Part shown: positions 7,146 through 14,191 of the stretch, in pieces
How positions within the stretch are numbered: the first letter of the stretch is position 1
Layout: each line of letters opens with the position of its first letter
Source: Methylorubrum rhodinum
Lineage (GTDB): Bacteria > Pseudomonadota > Alphaproteobacteria > Rhizobiales > Beijerinckiaceae
Reading direction: 5' to 3'
DNA: 64,000 nt
Assembly (NCBI RefSeq): GCF_014199935.1
Contig: NZ_JACHOP010000019.1
Coordinates: forward strand, 1 to 64,000
Notes under the pieces: model-generated
The model's input: only the letters and a program-made list of their open reading frames with translations
Told to the model about the DNA's origin: nothing
The model's database searches: none
Position numbers and translations under genes: made by a program

Positions 7146-7628
7146 TCAGTAGAGGACGGACCAGGCCTCGTCCCGGACGGGAGCGGCCTCGACCGGGGTC
7201 GGATGGCGAACCCCGACCGTGTTCACGATGTCGGTCACGCCGACGAGCCGGCGCAGCGCCCGGTCAGCTGCGTCCTTCTGCTCGTATCGCTCGACCCAGC
7301 CCGTCAGTGTGATGCAGCCGTTCTCGATCTTCACCACGACCGAACCGTGCGGGACGGTCGCGTCCCCCTCGATGACGCGGGCGCAGCGGTCCGCGAGTTC
7401 CTCGTCTCCGACGCGCAGGTGGTCGGGGCTTGAAACCTCGATCCGTTCGACGACGGCGCGCACCTGCAGCACGGCCCGCTCGGCGGCGAGCTTCTCGCCG
7501 TAGGTGGCGACGTGACCCGTCAGGGAGACCACGCCGTCGGCGACGGCCACCCCGATCCGGGCCGCGTCGAGCTGCGGGAGGAAATCGAGTTCCTCGACGC
7601 GGTGAAGCCGGAGCGTCTTGTCGTCCAT
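7146..7628 (-). CDS. BON-domain protein with two BON repeats
   Basis: 160 residues with two BON domains. The first, about 10-75, has GVAVADGVVSLTGHVATYGE; the second, about 85-150, has VVKIENGCITLTGWVERYEQ and ends VGVTDIVNTVGV. No signal peptide is visible, so it would act in the cytoplasm or depend on another route. The start at 7628 (MDDKTLRLH) is preferred over an upstream in-frame start at 7640 because GAGAT lies at the right distance. It follows the small membrane protein gene by nine bases and shares its FNR-type promoter. Confidence 0.82.
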   Translation of the reverse strand: MDDKTLRLHRVEELDFLPQLDAARIGVAVADGVVSLTGHVATYGEKLAAERAVLQVRAVVERIEVSSPDHLRVGDEELADRCARVIEGDATVPHGSVVVKIENGCITLTGWVERYEQKDAADRALRRLVGVTDIVNTVGVRHPTPVEAAPVRDEAWSVLY

Positions 7629-7636
7629 GGCGGATC

Positions 7637-7849
7637 TCAAAGGGCGGCGTAGAGCAGGCCGGTCACCAGCACCGATGCGACGATGGCCAAGCCGAGCGCG
7701 TGAAGGCTGCCGATGGCCCGGTGCCGGGACCCGTCTTCGATCACCTCACCGGCCCTCGCGGGCTGGGTCACATCGCGCGCCGCGGCCCCACGCGGCATCC
7801 GGACTTCCCGCAACATCGTCACGGAGGTGGCCCTCACGACCATCGTCAT
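7637..7849 (-). CDS. Small membrane protein
   Basis: 70 residues: a basic, polar N-terminal half and one hydrophobic helix at about 48-68 (HALGLAIVASVLVTGLLYAAL at the C-terminus). GAGGGAG precedes the ATG at 7849. It lies 57 bases downstream of a perfect FNR-type box and directly upstream of the two-BON gene, so the pair is probably co-expressed under oxygen limitation. Function unknown. Confidence 0.6.
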   Translation of the reverse strand: MTMVVRATSVTMLREVRMPRGAAARDVTQPARAGEVIEDGSRHRAIGSLHALGLAIVASVLVTGLLYAAL

Positions 7850-7890
7850 CGTCGTCTCCCTCGCTGGATACGGGCGCCATGGTGGCGCCG

Positions 7891-8145
7891 TCAGGGAGAG
7901 CGGCCTTGATCCAGCGCAAGGACGCGGTCGTCCTCGGCGCCCCGGCAGCCGAGACCCAGGGCGACGGCGTGGAACGGGGACATCGGAGCGGCGCTCAAGG
8001 CAACGAGGGCCAGGGCATGATCGACCTCGCTCAACCACGCGATCGGCAACTCGAACCAGAGCATGCGCCAAAGGCCGAACCCCGCCTCCATCACTGCCAG
8101 GATCGGCCCCGGCACATCCGACATCGCGGTCGTGGTCGCGCTCAC
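7891..8145 (-). CDS. Small hydrophobic protein of unknown function
   Basis: 84 residues beginning at a GTG that overlaps the stop of the preceding gene (GTGA), a sign of translational coupling. The protein has amphipathic and hydrophobic stretches (GLWRMLWFELPIAWL, DHALALVALSAA). Its last residues, LALDQGRSP, are encoded by the FNR-type box that serves the next unit downstream, so the coding sequence ends within a promoter. An internal ATG at 8124 is an alternative start. No family recognised. Confidence 0.5.
   Translation of the reverse strand: MSATTTAMSDVPGPILAVMEAGFGLWRMLWFELPIAWLSEVDHALALVALSAAPMSPFHAVALGLGCRGAEDDRVLALDQGRSP
7906..7919 (-). promoter_or_regulatory. FNR/FixK-type box
   Basis: TTGATCCAGCGCAA, identical to the copies at 7123 and 8589. 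It stands 57 bases upstream of the small membrane protein start at 7849 and inside the 3' end of the preceding small gene. Confidence 0.65.
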
Positions 8146-8537
8146 GCCGCACCCCCACCGGGATTGCCTGCATCGGCGACCTTGAAGGTGCGCAACAGAT
8201 CCCGGTCGGCGTCGCGGATAGAGACGTACTCGCCCGCGACGAGGCGGTGGCCGCCGAGGCGGAAGCCGGGCTCGTCGTCCTTCGTGGTGCGGTCGTCGTA
8301 GTCGATCAGCCAAGTGGCCCCGCCGGGACCGCCGGCTCGATGCACGAGGCGGCCGTGGCGGTCGGGCTCGCCGGTCCAGAACCGGCGGACGCGGCAGCGA
8401 TCCCGCTCGCATCGCCAGAGATCTACGTCGAGGCGGCCGTCCGAGCCGAGCGGTGCGACGATGTCATAGCCGCAGCCGGCATGACCCTCCGGGTGCTCGC
8501 GGCAGCGGGCGAGCGTCAGGGTGACAGTCCGAAGCAT
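8142..8537 (-). CDS. Conserved-looking protein of unknown function
   Basis: 131 residues, soluble, with alternating acidic and basic segments. Readable features are LARCREHPEGHAGCGYDIVA, RRFWTGEPDRHGRLVHRAGG and GHRLVAGEYVSIRD. It looks like a small beta-rich domain, but I cannot name a family. The ATG at 8537 has GGAGGTG immediately upstream and is favoured over one at 8549. It lies 52 bases downstream of an FNR-type box and is coupled by overlap to the small hydrophobic gene that follows. Confidence 0.7.
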   Translation of the reverse strand: MLRTVTLTLARCREHPEGHAGCGYDIVAPLGSDGRLDVDLWRCERDRCRVRRFWTGEPDRHGRLVHRAGGPGGATWLIDYDDRTTKDDEPGFRLGGHRLVAGEYVSIRDADRDLLRTFKVADAGNPGGGAA

Positions 8538-8588
8538 GGGCACCTCCATGGGGAGCGGGAGCCATGGCCGAGCGCCGCGTCCGTGCCC

Positions 8589-8602
8589 TTGATCCAGCGC
8601 AA
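8589..8602 (-). promoter_or_regulatory. FNR/FixK-type box
   Basis: TTGATCCAGCGCAA, another identical copy, 52 bases upstream of the ATG at 8537 on the minus strand. Confidence 0.65.
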
Positions 8603-8644
8603 GAGGTCGAGCGCAGGAGACCCGCTCTTCGGACAGGTGGCCGG

Positions 8645-8884
8645 CTACTCGTGGTGCGACCGGTAGGCCACGAGCCCGGCCGCGAAGGCCGGATCGAGGG
8701 CAGGCCCGGTCCGGGAGAGCAAGGCGGCCGCGGATAGGTTCGCGAGCCCGATCAGCACCAACACCAGCACCAAGGTGATGTCGTCCGCCCGATGTCGGCA
8801 GGCATGGATCACCATGCAGCCGGCGGTGAAGGCCGACGCGAGGACGAGGTTGACCGTTTCGAGAGGCATGAGCGCGCGTTCCAT
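8645..8884 (-). CDS. Small membrane protein with two hydrophobic helices
   Basis: 79 residues (or 74 from an internal ATG at 8869). Hydrophobic helices lie at about 10-25 (VNLVLASAFTAGCMVI) and 36-54 (ITLVLVLVLIGLANLSAAALL), joined by a short basic loop with His and Arg. It ends in a polar tail. No ribosome binding site is obvious for either start. An FNR-type box lies about 165 bases upstream, so a long leader would be needed if that box controls it. Function unknown. Confidence 0.55.
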   Translation of the reverse strand: MERALMPLETVNLVLASAFTAGCMVIHACRHRADDITLVLVLVLIGLANLSAAALLSRTGPALDPAFAAGLVAYRSHHE

Positions 8885-8951
8885 CGTCGCGGACGGTCAG
8901 ACGACGCGCGGGCCCGGCACCTGCCGCAAGCGCCGAAGCTCGGCGGCCGCC

Positions 8952-8979
8952 GAGATCATCAGGCCGAGATCATCAGGCC
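8952..8979 (+). repeat. 14-bp perfect tandem duplication
   Basis: GAGATCATCAGGCC occurs twice head to tail. Being 14 bases it would shift a reading frame; a short minus-strand open stretch (GLMISAAAELRRLRQVPG) lies across it, but no complete gene is supported between 8885 and 9047. Confidence 0.7.
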
Positions 8980-9047
8980 GAGGCCGAAGCCGAGGTCTCG
9001 ACGATGGTCTCGTCGTCCGACGGTGAGCCGGGTGTCCCTCGTCGCCC

Positions 9048-9061
9048 TTGAGATGGATCAA
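9048..9061 (+). promoter_or_regulatory. FNR/FixK-type box
   Basis: TTGAGATGGATCAA on the plus strand, or TTGATCCATCTCAA on the minus strand, matches the TTGAT-N4-TCAA form. It lies between the end of the cyd operon and the small membrane gene at 8884. No gene starts close to it, so its target is uncertain. Confidence 0.55.
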
Positions 9062-9073
9062 AAGTCGTTCGCC

Positions 9074-9352
9074 TCAGATGGCGAGGCGACGCAGGGCGAG
9101 CAGGGCGACCCCGAAGGTCATCAGGCTCCACGCGGCCGCCGGCGAGAGCACGGCCCGCGCGACCCGGTTGTCGGGCTGGTAGCCGAGGCCGGAGACGAAG
9201 GCGCCGGAGACGCCGAGCAGCAGCAGGGGCAGCACGGCGTGCTCGACCGGTCCGAACCGGGCACCGAGGATGCGCGGGTAGAGGAGCAGCGCCGCCGAGA
9301 GGACGAGCGCCGCCGCCAGGGACGCCGCCCTAGACGAAGTCGTGATCGACAT
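9074..9352 (-). CDS. ybgE: Cyd operon YbgE-like membrane protein
   Basis: 92 residues with three predicted helices (LAAALVLSAALLLYP, AVLPLLLLGVSGAFVSG, AWSLMTFGVALLAL). The loop GLGYQPDNRVARAVLSP matches the conserved GxGFxP-type loop of YbgE, a small protein encoded at the end of many cydABX operons and thought to associate with bd oxidase. The ATG at 9352 lies inside the end of cydX, so translation is coupled. The identification rests on size, position and this loop. Confidence 0.7.
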   Translation of the reverse strand: MSITTSSRAASLAAALVLSAALLLYPRILGARFGPVEHAVLPLLLLGVSGAFVSGLGYQPDNRVARAVLSPAAAWSLMTFGVALLALRRLAI

Positions 9353-9470
9353 CGTTCGGGTTCCCGACCGGGACGGGCGGCTTGCCGGGCTGGGCCTCCA
9401 GCCAGAGCGCGTTGAGGACTGCGAAGGCGCAGGCGAAGCCGACGCCGAGCATCCAGGCGAAGTACCACAT
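9330..9470 (-). CDS. cydX: Cytochrome bd oxidase small subunit CydX
   Basis: 46 residues beginning MWYFAWMLGVGFACAFAVLN, the diagnostic CydX sequence, with a single transmembrane helix and the conserved NALWLE end of that helix. CydX binds along CydA and stabilises the heme b595/d site. It sits 16 bases after cydB and overlaps the start of the YbgE-like gene. The C-terminal tail (about 20 residues, Pro and Asp rich) is longer than in E. coli CydX (37 residues). Confidence 0.92.
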   Translation of the reverse strand: MWYFAWMLGVGFACAFAVLNALWLEAQPGKPPVPVGNPNDVDHDFV

Positions 9471-9486
9471 CGAAAACGCCTCCGGT

Positions 9487-10629
9487 TCAGTAGACGGCCT
9501 TGCCCTGGGCCTCGACCCAGGCGGCGGTGACGCGGCCCCGCAGCACCCGGTAGACCCATGCGGTGTAGGCAAGGACGAGCGGCAGGAAGAGGACGGTCGC
9601 CCCGAGCATGATCAGCAGGGTGGTGCGGCTCGACGAGGCGTCGAACACCGTCAGCCCGGCATTTGGGTCGAGGGAGGACGGCAGAAGGAACGGGAACAGG
9701 CTGAGGCCCGCCGTGGCGACGATGCCGGCCACCGCCGTCCCGCTCGCCACGAAGGCGAGGCCGGGCCGGTCGCGCTCCGCCAGCGGCCCGGCGAGCGCCG
9801 CCCCGAGATAGGCGAGGAGCGGCGCCGCCGCGATCCAGGGCTGCTCGCCGTAGTTGCGCAGCCAGCCGCCGGACTCGGTGACGACCCGCTTCATCAGCGG
9901 GTTCGAGGGCGCGTTGCCCCCCGGTCCCTGCACGACCGCGTGACCGTCCACGCCGAACGCGAGGGCGAGGCCGGCGAGCGAGAACAGGACGAGCGTCGCG
10001 AGGGCGGCCTTGCCGATAAGGCCGGCGGCGCGGGCGGCGACCGGACCGTCCGCCTTGAGGGCGAGATAGCTCGCGCCGTGCATCGCCAGCATGGCGACGC
10101 TCACCAGCCCGCACAGCAGGGCGAAGGGGTTGAGCAGGTCGAGGAGCCCGCCCTCGTAGGTCAGCCGCAGGTCGGCGTCGAAGCGGAAGGGCGCGCCGAG
10201 GAAGGCGTTGCCGACGGCGACGCCGAAGATCAGGGCCGGCACCAGCCCGCCGACGAACAGCGCACCGTCCCAGGCCGTCCGCCAGCGCCGGTCGGCGACC
10301 TTGGAGCGGAACTTGAACCCCACGGGTCGCAGGATCAGCGCGCACAGCACGAGGAACATCGCGAGGTAGAAACCGGAGAAGGCGACCGCGTAGAGGGGCG
10401 GCCATGCGGCGAAGATCGCCCCGGCGCCGAGGATCAGCCAGACCTGATTGCCTTCCCAGACCGGGCCGACGGTGTTGATGGCGACGCGCCGCTCGGCATC
10501 GGTGCGGGCGACGACCGGCAGCAGCAGGCCGACGCCGAGGTCGAAGCCGTCCATGACGGCGAAGCCGATCAGCAGGACGCCGAGCAGCGCCCACCAGATC
10601 AGGCGCAGGGTCTCGTAGTCGAGGGACAT
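9487..10629 (-). CDS. cydB: Cytochrome bd ubiquinol oxidase subunit II
   Basis: 380 residues, the normal length for CydB, with eight to nine membrane helices. It begins MSLDYETLRLIWWALLGVL and contains FAVMDGFDLGVG, a conserved early CydB segment, and GPVWEGNQVWLILGAGAIFA. CydB pairs with CydA to reduce oxygen to water with quinol electrons at high oxygen affinity and without proton pumping. GGAGAT precedes the ATG, 17 bases after the end of cydA. It is the third gene of the operon cydP-cydA-cydB-cydX-ybgE-like. Confidence 0.97.
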   Translation of the reverse strand: MSLDYETLRLIWWALLGVLLIGFAVMDGFDLGVGLLLPVVARTDAERRVAINTVGPVWEGNQVWLILGAGAIFAAWPPLYAVAFSGFYLAMFLVLCALILRPVGFKFRSKVADRRWRTAWDGALFVGGLVPALIFGVAVGNAFLGAPFRFDADLRLTYEGGLLDLLNPFALLCGLVSVAMLAMHGASYLALKADGPVAARAAGLIGKAALATLVLFSLAGLALAFGVDGHAVVQGPGGNAPSNPLMKRVVTESGGWLRNYGEQPWIAAAPLLAYLGAALAGPLAERDRPGLAFVASGTAVAGIVATAGLSLFPFLLPSSLDPNAGLTVFDASSSRTTLLIMLGATVLFLPLVLAYTAWVYRVLRGRVTAAWVEAQGKAVY

Positions 10630-10646
10630 GGTGGATCTCCGAAGGG

Positions 10647-12227
10647 CTACTCGGCGGCGACCGGCAGGGGGGCCGGGCGCGGTGCGACGATGACCGGGTC
10701 GAGCAGCGCCTCCGGCCCGAGCCGGATGGTCTTGCCCATCAGGTAGAGGTCGATGACCAGCAGGGCCGAGTAGAACGCGACGAAGCCGACGAGGGTGATC
10801 CGAACGTTGGCGGCCGAGACGCTCGACACCGCGAGGAAGGTCGGCAGGACGCCCTCGATGACCCATGGCTGGCGCCCGACCTCGGCGACGTACCAGCCGA
10901 GTTCGGCCGCGACCCAGGGCAGCGGCAGTGCCAGCAGCGCCGTCCAGAGGAAGGCGGGGTGGGCGTCGAGCCGGCGTCGGCAGGCGAGCCAGAAGGCGAC
11001 GGCGAACAAGGTGATGAACCCGAAGCCGAGACCCACCATGATCCGGAAGCTCCAGAACAGCGGCGAGACCGGCGGCACCGTCGACCACGCCGCCTGCGCG
11101 ATCTCGGCTTCGGTGGCGGCGAGGATGTCGGGGCGGATCTTCTTCAGGAGAAGGGCGTGGCCGAGGTCGCCGGCATGGGCTTCCAGCTTGGCCCGCGCGG
11201 CGGCATCGGTGCGGTCGCGCTTGAACGCCTCCAGGCCCGCATAGGCGGTCAGCCCCGTGCGGATGCGGCTCTCGGCGCGGGCGACGAGGTCCCGGATGCC
11301 CGGCACCTCCTTGTCGAGGGAGCGGGTGGCGATGAGCCCCAGCATCCAGGGCACCTTCACCTCGTAGGCGGTGTGGCGGCCCTCCAGATCGGGCAGGCCG
11401 AACACCGTGAAGGCGGCCGGCGCAGGCTCCGTCTCCCACATCGCCTCGATGGCGGCGATCTTCATCTTCTGGTTCTCGCCGGTCGTGTAGCCGCTCTCGT
11501 CGCCGAGCACGACGACCGAGAGGGCGGCGGCCAGCCCGAAGCTCGCCGCGACCGTCATCGAGCGCTTGGCGAGGTCCACGTGCCGGCCGCGCAGCAGGTA
11601 GAAGGCGCTCACCGAGAGCACGAACATCGCGCCGGTGACGTAGCCGGCGCTGACCGTGTGGACGAACTTGGCCTGGGCGACCGGATTGAACAGCACGGCC
11701 GCGAAGTCGGTCACCTCCATGCGCATGGTGTCGGGGTTGAAGCGGGCGCCGACCGGGTGCTGCATCCAGCCGTTGGCGATCAGGATCCAGAGCGCGGAGA
11801 GGTTCGAACCGAGCGCGACGAGCCAGGTCACGCACAGGTGGGCGACCTTGGAGAGCTTGTCCCAGCCGAAGAAGAACAACCCGATGAAGGTGGCCTCCAG
11901 GAAGAAGGCCATCAGCCCTTCGATGGCGAGGGGCGCACCGAAGACATCACCGACGTAGTGGCTGTAATAGGCCCAGTTGGTGCCGAACTGGAACTCCATG
12001 GTGATGCCGGTGGCCACACCCATGGCGAAGTTGATGCCGAACAGCGTGCCCCAGAACTTCGTCATCTGCCGCCAGATTTCGCGGCCCGTCATGACGTAGA
12101 TGCTCTCCATGATGCCGAGCAGCAGCGCGAGCCCGAGCGTCAGCGGCACGAACAGGAAGTGGTACATGGCGGTCAGGCCGAACTGGAGCCGTGACAGCTG
12201 CACGACGTCCATGGCTGCGGCGGTCAT
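10647..12227 (-). CDS. cydA: Cytochrome bd ubiquinol oxidase subunit I
   Basis: 526 residues. The heme-bearing subunit of bd oxidase. Visible landmarks are His23 in LTAMYHFLF (heme ligand), the acid-rich helix around EGLMAFFLEATF, the quinol-site segment GENQKMKIAAIEAMWE opening a long E. coli-type Q-loop, and GWYVAEVGRQPW near the C-terminus. The GTG/ATG choice is settled by GGAGACC seven bases before the ATG at 12227, which overlaps the stop of cydP. No cydDC transporter genes occur in the window, so assembly must rely on copies elsewhere. Confidence 0.97.
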   Translation of the reverse strand: MTAAAMDVVQLSRLQFGLTAMYHFLFVPLTLGLALLLGIMESIYVMTGREIWRQMTKFWGTLFGINFAMGVATGITMEFQFGTNWAYYSHYVGDVFGAPLAIEGLMAFFLEATFIGLFFFGWDKLSKVAHLCVTWLVALGSNLSALWILIANGWMQHPVGARFNPDTMRMEVTDFAAVLFNPVAQAKFVHTVSAGYVTGAMFVLSVSAFYLLRGRHVDLAKRSMTVAASFGLAAALSVVVLGDESGYTTGENQKMKIAAIEAMWETEPAPAAFTVFGLPDLEGRHTAYEVKVPWMLGLIATRSLDKEVPGIRDLVARAESRIRTGLTAYAGLEAFKRDRTDAAARAKLEAHAGDLGHALLLKKIRPDILAATEAEIAQAAWSTVPPVSPLFWSFRIMVGLGFGFITLFAVAFWLACRRRLDAHPAFLWTALLALPLPWVAAELGWYVAEVGRQPWVIEGVLPTFLAVSSVSAANVRITLVGFVAFYSALLVIDLYLMGKTIRLGPEALLDPVIVAPRPAPLPVAAE

Positions 12228-12406
12228 GGATCGGGTCTCCCGGAGAGGGGCGGTGCGGCGGTGACGAGGACCCTGTCCTCGACGCTGCCGGGGGTGAGGC
12301 GGGGCCGCTGCCCGGGCCCGAACAGGAGGAGGCCGGCCGCCAGGACGAGAAGCGTCTTCACGGCGACGACGAGGGCGACCTCACGGGCGAGCGGATGCTG
12401 GAGCAT
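12224..12406 (-). CDS. cydP: Cytochrome oxidase putative small subunit CydP
   Basis: 60 residues: HPLAREVALVVAVKTLLVLA makes a short polar start followed by one membrane helix, matching the CydP pattern (LxREIxxVxxxKxxxL), then a polar Pro-rich tail. CydP genes typically precede cydAB in proteobacteria. The stop overlaps the ATG of cydA by four bases, and the start lies 38 bases after an FNR-type box, so it is the first gene of the bd operon. No strong ribosome binding site; the leader would be very short. Confidence 0.72.
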   Translation of the reverse strand: MLQHPLAREVALVVAVKTLLVLAAGLLLFGPGQRPRLTPGSVEDRVLVTAAPPLSGRPDP

Positions 12407-12444
12407 GGCCCGGAGAGGTTTGGCGGTCGCGGAGGCGGGCTTCC

Positions 12445-12458
12445 TTGATCCACCTCAA
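12445..12458 (-). promoter_or_regulatory. FNR/FixK-type box of the cyd operon
   Basis: TTGATCCACCTCAA matches TTGAT-N4-xTCAA. It is 39 bases upstream of cydP, at a spacing that would place a class II transcription start within a few bases of the cydP start codon. It overlaps the stop codon of the ATPase remnant. Confidence 0.72.
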
Positions 12459-12688
12459 GGCAGGCCTGGGCTCGCTCCGGGTACCGGGTCGCCGGGTATG
12501 CCCCACAGGACGCGGAGCGCGTTCAGGATGACCGCGACGTCGATGGCCTCTTGAAGAAGGGCGCCCTGGAGAGGCGAGAGGTGGCCGAACGCGGCCGCCG
12601 CCATGCCCGCCGCCATGCCGACCAGGGACAGGCCCAGGCCGACCACGACGCTCTGAAGGGCAATGACGCGCGCCCGCCGCGCGATCCG
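12455..12688 (-). pseudogene. Heavy-metal P-type ATPase, C-terminal remnant
   Basis: About 75 codons on the minus strand match the extreme C-terminus of P1B-type metal-transporting ATPases: IARRARVIALQSVVVGLGLS, then LQGALLQEAIDVAVILNALR, covering the last two membrane helices. The catalytic DKTGT site, the nucleotide domain and the metal site are absent. The similarity ends abruptly where a stress-protein fragment on the opposite strand begins, which marks a deletion or rearrangement junction at about 12,690. Confidence 0.7.
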
Positions 12689-12689
12689 A

Positions 12690-13172
12690 ATGTTCCACCT
12701 GACGGTGCTGGATGCATCCCGACCGGGTGGAGACATCGACCTGGAGCGAGCGGAGAAGTTGCTGTTCGGCAGCGGGCGGCCGGTCGCCGTCGTACCGCCC
12801 GGCGTGTCGATCTTCTCGGCGAAGCGAATCCTCGTGGCCTGGGACAGCGGCACCCAGGCGGCGCGGGCGATCAACGACGCGATGCCGTTCCTTCGTGCGG
12901 CCGAAGCCGTCGAGGTCGCCTGCGTGGTGGGGATACGGGACATGGCGGACACGGTGGCGGGCGCGGAGATCGCACCGCACCTCGCGCGCCACGGCGTGAA
13001 CGTCACGGTCGACGATTTGCCCGCCTACGGACGCGTGGAAGACATTCTGCGCAACCAAGCCGGACTGTTCCGGGCTGACTTGGTGGTGATGGGCGCCTAC
13101 CGACATTCGCGTTTGCGGGAGATGGTCTTCGATCGCGAAGTCGGTCCGTGCCGTATGGTAACCTTTCGGTAA
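12690..13172 (+). pseudogene. Universal stress protein, internal fragment
   Basis: The frame holds the second half of a tandem Usp protein (SGRPVAVVPPGVSIFSAKR, ILVAWDSGTQAARAINDAMP, LVVMGAYRHSRLREMVF) but lacks the first domain, which would normally give about 270 residues. The C-terminus also diverges after REMVF into DREVGPCRMVTFR, so the final strand is missing. Both ends are therefore broken. A start at 12690 is open, but a truncated product would have only one incomplete domain. Confidence 0.65.
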
Positions 13173-13332
13173 ACAGACATGCCTACCATCGTCTTAGGAC
13201 ATCGGACCGGAACGCGGCATCGCCCGTGAGGCGCGCGCGGGGCGGGCCGGCGCCTCGCGTGCGGCGGTGATGCGGCTTGTCGGGCCCGGCCGGACCCTGC
13301 GCGGTGGAGATCCATCAGGGAAAGCCAGGGTC

Positions 13333-14178
13333 ATGGCGGAGACGGTCGAAGCGGAGAAGGCGGCGTCCGCAGGCAAGGCCTCGCCGGAAGAGATGCTGAA
13401 GCAGGCTGTGGGCGCCGCCGCCGCGAAGCCGGCCGCCCCGGTGGAGAGCGCGAGTGCGCCCGCCCCGACGCGCCGGCCGTTCCGGCTCAACGCCAACGGT
13501 CGGCTGGCGGCGGCCTCGTGCGCCGCGCTGGTCGGCGGCATCTGCATCGGGCTCGGTCTGGCGGCCTCGCCGAAGGAACGCTCCGGCGAGGCGCTGGCCC
13601 AGCTGCGGGCCGGGATCGAGGCCGGGCGCGCCGAGACGCTCCGGCTGTCGCAGGACATGGAGCGGCTCGCCCGCACGGCGTCCGCCCTCCGCGAGACGAG
13701 CGAGGCCCTTCGGACCGAGACGAAGGCGCTGAACGGCACGCTCGGCGAGCGGATCGGCCGGCTCGAGCAGGGGCTCGACAAACGCCTCGCCTCGCTCTCC
13801 GACACGCTCGCCCAGTCCGAGCGCGAGCAGGGCGCGCGGCTTGCCGGCCTGACCACGCTGATGGACAAGAAGCTTCAGCCGGCACTCCCCGCCCTGCCGA
13901 AGCCGGAAGCCAAGGTCGAGCCGAAGCCGGAGACGCGCGCCGAGCCGGTGCAGACCGGCAGCCTTCCGGACCGGCCGAAGGTCGAGACCGTCGAGGGGTG
14001 GGCGGTGCGCGACGTCTACGACGGCGTCGCCATCCTGGAGGATCGCCGCCGCCGTCTCGTCGAGGTGGGCGCCGGCGATGCGGTGCCGGGCGTCGGGCGC
14101 GTGGAGGCGATCGAGCGACGCGGCCGCAACTGGGTCGTGGTCACGCGCCAGGGGCTGATCACGCCGCAGGCTTGGTGA
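13333..14178 (+). CDS. Membrane-anchored coiled-coil protein of unknown function
   Basis: 281 residues. An Ala/Pro-rich cytoplasmic start is followed by one membrane helix at about 60-80 (LAAASCAALVGGICIGLGLA), then a long predicted coiled coil at about 90-185 (repeated RLxxxxxxL, for example ERIGRLEQGLDKRLASLSDT), a Pro/Lys linker, and a compact C-terminal domain (GWAVRDVYDGVAILEDRRRR, then VPGVGRVEAIERRGRNWVVV). The C-terminal part resembles small beta domains of pilus or secretion accessory proteins but is not assignable. The start at 13333 has AGGG upstream; a longer in-frame start is at 13267. Confidence 0.75.
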   Translation: MAETVEAEKAASAGKASPEEMLKQAVGAAAAKPAAPVESASAPAPTRRPFRLNANGRLAAASCAALVGGICIGLGLAASPKERSGEALAQLRAGIEAGRAETLRLSQDMERLARTASALRETSEALRTETKALNGTLGERIGRLEQGLDKRLASLSDTLAQSEREQGARLAGLTTLMDKKLQPALPALPKPEAKVEPKPETRAEPVQTGSLPDRPKVETVEGWAVRDVYDGVAILEDRRRRLVEVGAGDAVPGVGRVEAIERRGRNWVVVTRQGLITPQAW

Positions 14179-14191
14179 CGCTCCGCCGGGC

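Noticed and set aside
9487..11835. Minus-strand frame of 782 codons as a giant cydB
   Set aside because: The part before 10629 is the out-of-frame shadow of cydA; CydB similarity and a ribosome binding site begin at 10629.
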